DNA of 6,485 bases, from contig JAKAAA010000061.1 of NCBI GenBank assembly GCA_021797295.1, forward strand, positions 1-6,485, given 5' to 3'. Of the stretch, positions 1 to 6,338 are shown in pieces. Position numbers and translations under genes: made by a program. This DNA comes from Thermoplasmata archaeon (GTDB lineage: Archaea > Thermoplasmatota > Thermoplasmata > Thermoplasmatales > Thermoplasmataceae). Positions within the stretch are counted from its first letter, which is position 1; each line of letters opens with the position of its first letter. Under the pieces are notes generated by a model. That model had not been told where the DNA came from. It saw only the letters and a program-made list of their open reading frames with translations, and made no database searches.

Positions 1-501
1 TCCCATTACAGTGGGGACCTCTCAAACGCGATAAAGGTTAACAGGGGAGGATATATGACATATCATGGCCCCGGACAGCTTGTAGCGTATTATATAGTTA
101 ACATGAAAAGAAGGAATATTAACGCCCTGGGGCTAATTAAAATTATACAGGATTCTATAATAAGCCTGCTGGAAGCTTATGGCATAGAGGGAAAACCTAT
201 GTTGAATGAAAAAACCGGTGTATGGGTAGGCGATAAAAAAATCTGTTCCATAGGCATAGGAATAGACCGGTTTACAACGATGCATGGAATGGGTTTGAAT
301 ATATCTACCGACCTGAAAAAATTCAATGTAATAAACCCATGCAATTTCCCCCCGGATATTATGACTTCAATGGATGATATTTCCGGAATCAAAAATGAGT
401 TCAACTCGGTAAAGAAAAAATTTATAGATATAACAGAACAAAATTTTGGAATAGAAAATTGTGAACGCTATACATCTATAGAAGAGGCAGCTAAAGGGTA
501 A
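1..501 (+). CDS. lipB: Octanoyl-/lipoyl-protein transferase LipB, 5'-truncated by the window edge
   Basis: LipB moves an octanoyl group onto the conserved lysine of lipoyl domains in 2-oxoacid dehydrogenase and GcvH proteins; LipA then inserts sulfur. The reading frame is open from base 1, so the ATG at 55 is internal: upstream codons still encode family sequence ending in NRGGYM, which runs into the signature TYHGPGQLV (codons 20-28 of the window). The general-acid/base lysine is codon 80 (in KKICSIG) and the acyl-thioester cysteine is codon 114 (in INPCNF). Their separation of 34 residues equals that of E. coli LipB (Lys135/Cys169). The MHGMGLN stretch between them is also typical. About 45 N-terminal residues should lie outside the window. 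The cysteine is followed by Asn rather than the usual Gly. The start, promoter and upstream neighbour cannot be seen. The family call is very safe; the acyl donor in an archaeon is open. Confidence 0.93.
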   Translation, partial: SHYSGDLSNAIKVNRGGYMTYHGPGQLVAYYIVNMKRRNINALGLIKIIQDSIISLLEAYGIEGKPMLNEKTGVWVGDKKICSIGIGIDRFTTMHGMGLNISTDLKKFNVINPCNFPPDIMTSMDDISGIKNEFNSVKKKFIDITEQNFGIENCERYTSIEEAAKG

Positions 502-506
502 AAATA

Positions 507-516
507 ATGGTACCAT
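507..516. repeat. 10-bp perfect palindrome just after lipB
   Basis: ATGGTACCAT lies five bases after the lipB stop and about 30 bp upstream of the TATA-like element of the next gene. A T-rich stretch follows (525-540). It could be an operator half-site pair or part of a 3'-end signal. A palindrome of this length also arises by chance fairly often, so no function is claimed. Confidence 0.3.
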
Positions 517-545
517 AATGAAATTTATATTTTATCATTTTGAGC

Positions 546-556
546 AAAATATATAT
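546..556 (+). promoter_or_regulatory. TATA-like box A for the 578 gene
   Basis: AAAATATATAT is centred about 26-27 bp before the ATG at 578. That is the distance expected if transcription starts at, or within a base or two of, the start codon. No purine-rich Shine-Dalgarno sequence lies between box and ATG, which fits a leaderless transcript. This is separate from any promoter of lipB upstream. Confidence 0.6.
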
Positions 557-577
557 TGATTGCCTTCATAATAAATT

Positions 578-1042
578 ATGACAGAATTTCCTAAATTTCA
601 GTGCATGGTAAGCAAGAAAGAAGAAGACTACGATTCAGGCATACAGATGTATTTTATGAAAGAATATGACCTTGCTGAGTTGCTGGACAGGCTTATGAAG
701 GTTGATGAACCACATATGGAAGAATATAAAAAAATGGTTGAATTTATAAAATCACTTGAAAATTATATAATAACAGGTGAAAAAGCAGCTGATTTCAGTT
801 TTCTTGAAAAAATGGAAGGTGAAAGGGGATGGGCAAATGATTATAAGATACTGTCATCTGAAAACAGGGCAGCCCACGTTGCTTTTAGGGCCTGCAGAAA
901 AACAATAGAAGTAATGTATTATTACAGGCTTGTGTCAAGAAAAGAGGGGTTTTCCGGAAGGTTTAATCCTGAAAATTTCCGTGCTCTCCTTTTGATACGG
1001 GACATATTATATAAAAGGTCTTCAGATCTTTTAAAAAATTAA
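578..1042 (+). CDS. Uncharacterised soluble 154-residue protein
   Basis: I do not recognise this protein. It has 154 residues, no signal peptide and no membrane segment. It is rich in Lys, Glu, Arg and aromatic residues and looks mostly helical: residues about 26-66 and 95-153 read as amphipathic helices, joined by a region with EGERGW near residues 80-85. A tyrosine run (EVMYYYR, about 111-117) and two isolated cysteines (Cys9, Cys106) stand out. There is no metal-binding or nucleotide-binding motif. The start is firm: an in-frame TAA at 572-574 makes the ATG at 578 the first possible start, and a TATA-like box sits about 26 bp upstream. The protein-like composition, clean start and long open frame support a real gene. 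Its stop overlaps the stop of the convergent membrane-protein gene by four bases. A small cytosolic helical-bundle protein is the most that can be said. Confidence 0.8.
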   Translation: MTEFPKFQCMVSKKEEDYDSGIQMYFMKEYDLAELLDRLMKVDEPHMEEYKKMVEFIKSLENYIITGEKAADFSFLEKMEGERGWANDYKILSSENRAAHVAFRACRKTIEVMYYYRLVSRKEGFSGRFNPENFRALLLIRDILYKRSSDLLKN

Positions 1043-1048
1043 TTTTTT
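1033..1048. terminator. Palindromic A6/T6 shared terminator over the overlapping stop codons
   Basis: The 16-bp perfect palindrome AAAAAATTAATTTTTT contains the stop codons of both converging genes (TAA at 1040-1042 on plus, TAA at 1041-1039 on minus). Either RNA therefore ends its coding region in a run of six U residues just after the stop. Oligo-U tracts without a required stem-loop are the usual intrinsic terminators of archaeal RNA polymerase, so this one element can plausibly stop both transcripts. The structure is seen directly; the function is inferred. Confidence 0.55.
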
Positions 1049-1464
1049 GAGACTTTTATAACATATAGATAATAAAATTCTGACAATACTATTATTATAA
1101 ATGAAACAGCCATAATCAGGGAATATAAATTCGCTTCGTTGAACAGGAATAATAAACCTGATATGCCAGCTACCATTACAAATACTAAGGAAATTGCGCT
1201 GGATAAAACAAGTTTTGAATTCCTTATTTTAACACTTAACAGCAGGAGTATAAAGGCAACTATAAGTATAAGGAACCCGAACATCATATGTACCATTACT
1301 ACTATATAATTAGAGGGGAAGCTGTTGCCAGCGAGGTGCGACACGTTATTTAAAGGCGGGAATGAAACGTACAGGTTAACATACATTCCAAGTATAAACT
1401 GTATGAACAGCAAAGCCATGATAGCTGTTATGCCCAGATAGGCAAAGCTATATTTTTCATCCAT
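1039..1464 (-). CDS. Uncharacterised four-helix membrane protein
   Basis: This 141-residue, strongly hydrophobic protein has four predicted membrane helices at about residues 8-33, 53-78, 84-107 and 112-136. A polar loop between helices 1 and 2 carries His43, and His59 lies within helix 2 (MVHMMFG). Helix 1 ends in LGMYVNLYV followed by a proline-containing loop. This layout loosely recalls one half of the CtaA/COX15 haem A synthase fold, where helix histidines bind haem, but the matching histidine of a fourth helix is absent, so I do not assign that function. The start is supported by an in-frame TGA at 1470-1468, two codons upstream of the ATG, by the lack of a Shine-Dalgarno sequence, and by an AT-rich TATA-like element at 1481-1492. 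It is transcribed divergently from the aminopeptidase gene and convergently with the 578 gene. Confidence 0.82.
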   Translation of the reverse strand: MDEKYSFAYLGITAIMALLFIQFILGMYVNLYVSFPPLNNVSHLAGNSFPSNYIVVMVHMMFGFLILIVAFILLLLSVKIRNSKLVLSSAISLVFVMVAGISGLLFLFNEANLYSLIMAVSFIIIVLSEFYYLYVIKVSKN

Positions 1465-1480
1465 TATTCAGTAATCGATT

Positions 1481-1492
1481 TTTATTATTTAG
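1481..1492 (-). promoter_or_regulatory. TATA-like element for the membrane-protein gene
   Basis: Read on the minus strand this is CTAAATAATAAA, with its CTAAATAA part centred about 24 bp upstream of the ATG at 1464. The same AAATAATAAA core recurs upstream of the phosphodiesterase gene (5177-5186). No Shine-Dalgarno sequence follows. Spacing is slightly shorter than ideal for a fully leaderless transcript, so the exact start point is uncertain. Confidence 0.5.
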
Positions 1493-1507
1493 AATATTCG
1501 GCTAAAA

Positions 1508-1517
1508 AAATTTATTA
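1508..1517 (+). promoter_or_regulatory. TATA-like box A for the aminopeptidase gene
   Basis: AAATTTATTA, preceded by an A-rich stretch (1504-1507) where the BRE should lie, is centred about 26-27 bp before the ATG at 1539. This matches leaderless initiation. The closer CATATAAAG at 1526-1534 is only some 9 bp from the ATG and so too near to be the box for a transcript containing this start. Confidence 0.58.
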
Positions 1518-1538
1518 AACCTTAGCATATAAAGTAGT

Positions 1539-3902
1539 ATGAGAGTTGTTAATTATAACATAAAACTGGATATTGATTTTTCCGGGAAGAAGTATAGTGG
1601 CATTGAGAAAATAAAAATTACAGATGCAGAGAAAAAAATAACACTGGATTTAAATAAAATAGATATACATAAAATAAAAGTCAACGGCGCGGATGTTAAA
1701 TTTGAGGCTGGAGAAGATGGAGTTACATTCCCCACCAATGGCGGAGATATAGTTGCAGAAGTGCAGTTTTCATCTGATAATGACAGAGGGTTGAAGGGAT
1801 TTTATGTTGCAGGCACTGAAAAGGAATACATACTGTCCACACAGTTCGAGGAATCTGATGCCAGAAGGGCATTTCCATGCATAGATAATCCAAATTATAA
1901 GGCGACGTTTGATATAACAATGGCAATAGACAAAGATCTCCAGGCAATATCAAATATGCCGGTAAAGTTCGAAACACTTGAAAACAGCAAAAAGGTTGTG
2001 CAGTTCGAACAAACACCGGTAATGGCTACATATCTTGTTTATTTGGGTGTGGGCCACTTCGATGAGATGGAGGATAAATACAGGGGAAAAAGATTGGCTT
2101 TAACGGCAATGAAAGGGCACTTGACAGAGTCAAGGTATCCGATTGATTGTGCCAAAAAGTCCCTTGAGTATCTTGAAAACTACACAGGCATAGATTACAT
2201 GCTTCCAAAGTTGAACCTCATATCGGTGCCTGAATTTGCCGCAGGTGCAATGGAAAACTGGGGAGCGATAACATTCAGGGAAATTTTGTTGAACATAGAT
2301 AAATCAACAACTAGCAGAAGCTACAAAAGGACTGCAGAAGTCATCACACACGAACTTGTCCATATGTGGTTCGGTGACCTGGTAACAATGAAGTGGTGGA
2401 ATGACCTCTGGCTTAATGAGAGCTTTGCTACATTCTTTGCCTTCAAGACAGTAGATAGCACAAATCCCGATTGGAAATTCTTCGGAGATTTTCTTCTGGA
2501 TCAGACAGATGGTGCCTATACCATGGATGCACTGAAAAATTCCCATCCAATAAATGCTGATGTTACAGACCCAAGGAGCATATCACAATTATCCTATGAA
2601 ATAAGGTATGGCAAAGGATCAAATGTCCTGAGAATGATAGAGGCATATGTTGGCAAAGATGTGTTTATGAAGGCCATGAGAAATTATTTAAAAGAATTCT
2701 CATACAGCAATGCATCCGGATCTGACCTGTGGAATGCCATAGAAAAGGAGTCTGGCAAGGGTATATCAACCATTATGGAACAGTGGATTTCCCAGAAGGG
2801 GTATCCATACCTTGAAACTGCAAAGGATGGGGATTCACTTAAAATATCCCAGAAACAGTTCTATTTCCTTGAAGGTGATAAAAATTCATCATGGAAAATA
2901 CCATTATTTATAAACCGGTTCTCCAGTGAGGAAAAGTTATTGATGGAAGGAAATGAAATGAAGCTGGATGGCGATATATTATCCCTTAATTTCAACCATA
3001 ATGGATTTTACAGGGTTTTATACGATGATTCCATGTTTGAAAATATATCAAGAAACCTTTCCCAGATTACAGCAGAGGAGAAATGGGGGCTTGCAAATGA
3101 CTTTTATGCCTTCCTGCTTTCAGGAAAAATAAATATAACAACCTATGTCAGAAGGCTGGAAAAGCTTTATGGAATAAATGAGAACATAGTAATAGATGAG
3201 ATATCAAAGGAACTTTTCAACCTTTATACAATAACAGACAACAATTATTTCAGGGACCTGGCCAATTTCTATATAAAGGACAAAATGGAGTATGTAGAGG
3301 CAAACAGGAAAGATGATTTTAATTTCAAAATTACCCTTTCCGGGCTTTACACAAAGCTTGCATATATAAATAATGATTTCTGCAAATCATTATTAAAAAA
3401 ATACAGCAGCTACGAAAATGTTGACCCTGATTTCAGGCTTGGATATCTGGTTGCTGAGGCAAAGATAAACCAGGATTTCAGCTACTTTGCGGATATTATA
3501 ACAAACACGAAAAATGATGAGGACAAAACAAAAGCCATAACGGCATCTGGCGCACTTGAAGGCAATAAAAACCACCGTGCAATTATGGAATTTGTCAAAT
3601 CCGGAAAAGCAAAGAAGCAGGATATGGATTCGTTCTTTGTTGCAATGGCTTCAAATGCTCCATCAAGGCAGTTTATAATAGACAATCTCAAGGATATAGT
3701 AGACATGTTGTACAAATTTGAGCTTAGCCCCCTGAGAATCAACAGGTGCGTCCAGTCCATGATTGGAAATGCCGGTGTAAAAGAACCGGAAAAGATGAGG
3801 AAAAACACAGACAGCATAAAAAGGGACGAATTATTTGGTGGGATAAACAAAGGGCTTGAATTCCTTGAAGTCTATGAAAATTTAATCAAAAACACAAAAT
3901 AA
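1539..3902 (+). CDS. M1-family zinc aminopeptidase, tricorn interacting factor F2/F3 type
   Basis: This cytosolic zinc aminopeptidase removes N-terminal residues from short peptides released by the proteasome and tricorn protease. All M1 signatures are present: substrate-amine Glu104 (in TQFEESDARR, like Glu121 of E. coli PepN), exopeptidase motif GAMEN at 236-240, zinc site HELVH at 271-275 with third ligand Glu294 in LWLNES, and transition-state Tyr357 in RYGKG. The N-terminal beta domain covers about 1-168, the thermolysin-like domain about 169-415, a small beta domain about 416-495, and the helical cap the rest. At 787 residues it is close to the roughly 780-residue Thermoplasma F2 and F3 and far shorter than vertebrate M1 enzymes with signal anchors; no signal peptide is seen. 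Thermoplasma F2 and F3 differ in preferred residues, and sequence reading alone does not decide between them. An in-frame TAA at 1530-1532 and the TATA box fix the start. It appears to be a single-gene unit, and no tricorn core gene is nearby. Confidence 0.96.
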   Translation: MRVVNYNIKLDIDFSGKKYSGIEKIKITDAEKKITLDLNKIDIHKIKVNGADVKFEAGEDGVTFPTNGGDIVAEVQFSSDNDRGLKGFYVAGTEKEYILSTQFEESDARRAFPCIDNPNYKATFDITMAIDKDLQAISNMPVKFETLENSKKVVQFEQTPVMATYLVYLGVGHFDEMEDKYRGKRLALTAMKGHLTESRYPIDCAKKSLEYLENYTGIDYMLPKLNLISVPEFAAGAMENWGAITFREILLNIDKSTTSRSYKRTAEVITHELVHMWFGDLVTMKWWNDLWLNESFATFFAFKTVDSTNPDWKFFGDFLLDQTDGAYTMDALKNSHPINADVTDPRSISQLSYEIRYGKGSNVLRMIEAYVGKDVFMKAMRNYLKEFSYSNASGSDLWNAIEKESGKGISTIMEQWISQKGYPYLETAKDGDSLKISQKQFYFLEGDKNSSWKIPLFINRFSSEEKLLMEGNEMKLDGDILSLNFNHNGFYRVLYDDSMFENISRNLSQITAEEKWGLANDFYAFLLSGKINITTYVRRLEKLYGINENIVIDEISKELFNLYTITDNNYFRDLANFYIKDKMEYVEANRKDDFNFKITLSGLYTKLAYINNDFCKSLLKKYSSYENVDPDFRLGYLVAEAKINQDFSYFADIITNTKNDEDKTKAITASGALEGNKNHRAIMEFVKSGKAKKQDMDSFFVAMASNAPSRQFIIDNLKDIVDMLYKFELSPLRINRCVQSMIGNAGVKEPEKMRKNTDSIKRDELFGGINKGLEFLEVYENLIKNTK

Positions 3903-3916
3903 ATTAATAATTTTTT
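3896..3916. terminator. Bidirectional T-rich 3' end between convergent genes
   Basis: Only one base separates the two converging genes. On the plus strand T6 (3911-3916) begins nine bases after the aminopeptidase stop. On the minus strand TTTATTTT (3903-3896) follows the phosphodiesterase stop directly. Both fit archaeal oligo-U termination, with each signal lying inside the other gene or its stop region. No strong stem-loop is seen. Confidence 0.45.
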
Positions 3917-5154
3917 ATATCTTTTAAATTTATTGTTGCCAATGGTATAATCATTTCTTCCCTGCTAAGCCCGCCGTGCATCCCACGATCTTTTATTATA
4001 TCATCTTCATAATATTTGTACCATACAGTATTTCCGGAATATGGAAGCACTATAACATCACCGAGCCTGGATGCATATTTTTCATCAACCTTCCTGCTGC
4101 CCAGTATACCGGATTCCAGGAGTTCTGGTTTTGTTATCACATCTGCTTTCCCATTCAGCTGGTTTTCAAGAAATAATTTAAGTTTTTCCGGATTTTCGCT
4201 ATACATTGCCATATCACGTGGGCTCCATGTTTCCGGCATTCTTTTTCCATTCTTTGTGGACATTAAGTTTTCTACACCTGAAACATAGGTTTTATGATTA
4301 ACCGGCGTAAATCCGTGGTCGGATGAAATTATTATTGAAATATCCTGCCCGGATAGGTTCTCGAACAGGCTGTTAAATAAGCCTGCCATATAATGGAGTG
4401 ATTCCAGGTGCTCTGGACTTCCCGGGCCGTATCTATGCTCCATTTTGTCAGGTTCTTCTATATAAAAAAATACATATGAATTGTCTTTTATCTTTTCCAG
4501 CAATTTTTTCAATATGAGAAACCCTTCAAAAAGAAAATCGTACCTTTTTTTCTCCTTCGCACCGGAATACATTATCCGGCTATAGCTGCTCTTTAATAAT
4601 TCTGAGCGTGAAACTACATATGACTTTATACCGTTTTCTTTCAGGGTTTCATAAAATGTTTTTCCGTGAAATAGAACAGATGGGTTCGGATTGGCTTCAA
4701 TAAATTTTTCCCTGTCCTGTTTATACACGGGAATAAATGGCAGGCTTTTCATAACCATATCATACTGGTCAATATACAGGCGCCATTCAAATAAACCGTG
4801 TTCTGCAGGTGTAAGCCCGGTATTTATTGTGTTGCTCGCAGCAGCGGTGGTAGAAGGGAATATGGAGGTAATTGGAGACACAATGCCTGATTCATTTATT
4901 TCCTTAAATGCCCTGTATTTTCCCAGATAGTTGATCCAGCTATCATAACCGAGGCCATCGATGTAGATAAATACCACCTTTTTTGTGCCGCATATATTGC
5001 TGTACAGCTTCTTATCCAGGTCTTTTCCGTCGTGCTTTATGTTGAATAATGATAATATTGTACTATTTATGTTTGAGAAATTATATCCATCATAATCCGG
5101 GTACACAAAATGTGCATCAGATTTATAGCGGTATTCCAGTTTATGGTTTATCAT
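3904..5154 (-). CDS. Alkaline-phosphatase-superfamily phosphodiesterase/nucleotide pyrophosphatase
   Basis: This 416-residue protein has the full two-metal site of type I phosphodiesterase/nucleotide pyrophosphatases: Asp66 (VFIYIDGLGYD), nucleophile Thr103 in FPSTTAAASNTINTG followed by LTPAEHG, Asp236 and His240 (EEPDKMEHRYGPGSPEH), Asp279-His280 (SSDHGFTP) and His393 (GMHGG). Such enzymes hydrolyse phosphodiester or pyrophosphate bonds in nucleotides or related esters through a phospho-threonine intermediate, usually with two zinc ions. The true substrate cannot be read from sequence. No signal peptide or membrane helix is visible, so it is probably cytosolic, unlike the secreted or anchored eukaryotic NPPs. 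The first 60 residues (PDYDGYNFSNIN followed by a helix) resemble the lead-in common in archaeal members. It lies 47 bp downstream of lutB in the same direction, but has its own TATA-like element and no Shine-Dalgarno sequence, so it is probably also transcribed independently. No in-frame ATG, GTG or TTG occurs between an upstream TGA (5211-5209) and this ATG. Confidence 0.92.
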   Translation of the reverse strand: MINHKLEYRYKSDAHFVYPDYDGYNFSNINSTILSLFNIKHDGKDLDKKLYSNICGTKKVVFIYIDGLGYDSWINYLGKYRAFKEINESGIVSPITSIFPSTTAAASNTINTGLTPAEHGLFEWRLYIDQYDMVMKSLPFIPVYKQDREKFIEANPNPSVLFHGKTFYETLKENGIKSYVVSRSELLKSSYSRIMYSGAKEKKRYDFLFEGFLILKKLLEKIKDNSYVFFYIEEPDKMEHRYGPGSPEHLESLHYMAGLFNSLFENLSGQDISIIISSDHGFTPVNHKTYVSGVENLMSTKNGKRMPETWSPRDMAMYSENPEKLKLFLENQLNGKADVITKPELLESGILGSRKVDEKYASRLGDVIVLPYSGNTVWYKYYEDDIIKDRGMHGGLSREEMIIPLATINLKDIKNY

Positions 5155-5176
5155 GTGGATATATTGCAGAATTGCA

Positions 5177-5186
5177 TTTATTATTT
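5177..5186 (-). promoter_or_regulatory. TATA-like element for the phosphodiesterase gene
   Basis: Read on the minus strand, AAATAATAAA is centred about 27-28 bp before the ATG at 5154, inside the 47-bp gap after lutB. The gap has no Shine-Dalgarno sequence next to the ATG (the upstream bases read ATATATCCAC). Together these suggest a leaderless transcript independent of lutAB, although read-through from lutB remains possible because no T-run separates them. Confidence 0.55.
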
Positions 5187-5201
5187 GCTGGCAAAAATTA
5201 T

Positions 5202-6338
5202 TCAGGATTCAATATACCTGAATTTAATTTTTTCGATGACCTGCGGGATATTTATATCCATAGGGCATACTTCACGACAGCCTCCAGAATGCATGCATAA
5301 CATTGATTTGTCATATTTTTTCATTGTTATGGCCGACCACATAATCCCTGTAGGTCCCGTATATGGGCTATCGCCAAAGTCCTTCCCATAAAGCTTGTAT
5401 GAAGGGCATGAAAAATAGCACCTGCCACATCTTATGCACAGGAGTGATTCTCTTATATCAGAGTCTATAGCCTCCTTCCTCCCGTTATCAAGGACGATTA
5501 AATGGAATTCTTTAGGTCCGGTCGCAGGCGACACATGTTTAAGTTCTATATCGCCTGTGGCACTGGGTCCCGAAGTAACATTGATGTATGCTGGCGGATA
5601 AAACCCTGCATAGGATGCCTGTACTATCACTTCATTAAATGCATCCTTCAATGTTGGGACTATTTTATCAATTCCTGTTATAGCTATATGTACCTGTGGA
5701 AGCACAGTATCCATTCTAATGTTGCCTTCATTCTCTATGAGCAGGACAGAACCGGTATCAGCGGCAATAGCATTGGCACCTGTAATCCCTACTTCAGCGC
5801 CGAGATATTTTTGCATCAGGAATTCTCTTACCCTGCTGACCATTTCCTCCGGAGATGTATTTCCATTTATTGTGCTATCAAGGTTTTCATGCAGCAATTT
5901 GCCTATTTTGTCCTTTGTAAGATGGATTGCAGGAGCAACAAGATGTGAAGGCATATCGTTGTTAATCTGGACAAGGTATTCACCCAGGTCAGTTTCCCAG
6001 ATATCCTTTCCTTCCTTTTCAAGCTCTTCTCTCAATTTTATCTCATAAAGTACATTGGATTTTGAAAGGACTATTTTTGATTTCTCTCCTAAAATTTCAC
6101 GGACAATATCCATGGCCTCACTGCTATCCTTTGCATAATGGAAATGCCCGCCTGTGCGTTTCACACTTTCCTCTGTTTTTGATATATATGATTCGATATT
6201 ATCGAGAACAGTGTTTTTTGTTTTCCTTAATTCTGATGCAACATCCTTTATGTATGGATTATCATCGAGAATTTGCTGTACCCTTGGAGCATTATTTACA
6301 ATTGCCTTATTTACCGCAACATCCCATTCATAATTCAT
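5202..6338 (-). CDS. lutB: L-lactate utilisation iron-sulfur protein LutB (LUD domain plus ferredoxin-like domain)
   Basis: LutB is the electron-transfer subunit of the LutABC (LldEFG) system, which oxidises lactate to pyruvate and passes electrons to the membrane. The LUD domain covers about residues 65-285, with typical stretches ETDLGEYLVQ (115-124), PSHLVAPAIH (130-139), GITGANAIAADTGS (184-197) and HIAITGIDKIVPTL (217-230). A C-terminal domain carries a full 4Fe-4S motif, Cys301-Cys304-Cys307-Cys311 followed by PSY, then a GPTG turn. The second motif has Cys348, Ser351, Cys354 and Cys358: the second ligand position is Ser (codon TCT at 5288-5286), a pattern reminiscent of the 3Fe-4S site of succinate dehydrogenase subunit B. 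At 378 residues it is somewhat short compared with the roughly 470-residue bacterial LutB. The ATG overlaps the upstream TGA as ATGA and is preceded by GAGGTG five bases away, so it is translationally coupled to the CCG-domain gene. No lutC follows; the next gene is a phosphodiesterase. Confidence 0.94.
   Translation of the reverse strand: MNYEWDVAVNKAIVNNAPRVQQILDDNPYIKDVASELRKTKNTVLDNIESYISKTEESVKRTGGHFHYAKDSSEAMDIVREILGEKSKIVLSKSNVLYEIKLREELEKEGKDIWETDLGEYLVQINNDMPSHLVAPAIHLTKDKIGKLLHENLDSTINGNTSPEEMVSRVREFLMQKYLGAEVGITGANAIAADTGSVLLIENEGNIRMDTVLPQVHIAITGIDKIVPTLKDAFNEVIVQASYAGFYPPAYINVTSGPSATGDIELKHVSPATGPKEFHLIVLDNGRKEAIDSDIRESLLCIRCGRCYFSCPSYKLYGKDFGDSPYTGPTGIMWSAITMKKYDKSMLCMHSGGCREVCPMDINIPQVIEKIKFRYIES

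Noticed and set aside
55..501. The ATG at 55 as the start of a 148-residue gene.
   Set aside because: The frame is open to base 1 and the upstream codons encode LipB-family sequence (NRGGY before the TYHGPGQLV motif), so this Met is internal and the gene is cut by the window edge.
3482..3850. A 122-residue open frame on the minus strand within the aminopeptidase gene.
   Set aside because: It lies wholly antisense to the helical cap domain of a well-supported enzyme; its Ser/Phe/Ile-rich composition is what the complement of Lys/Asp/Asn-rich codons gives, and no start signals are seen.
5284..5298. ATGCATGCAT repeat-like sequence as a possible site or repeat.
   Set aside because: It lies in the codons for the second Fe-S motif of LutB (Met-His-containing CMH segment) and is explained by coding sequence.
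5502..5948. A 148-residue plus-strand open frame antisense to lutB, rich in Cys and Tyr.
   Set aside because: The opposite strand encodes clear LUD-domain sequence throughout; the antisense product has no recognisable family pattern and no promoter-like element.
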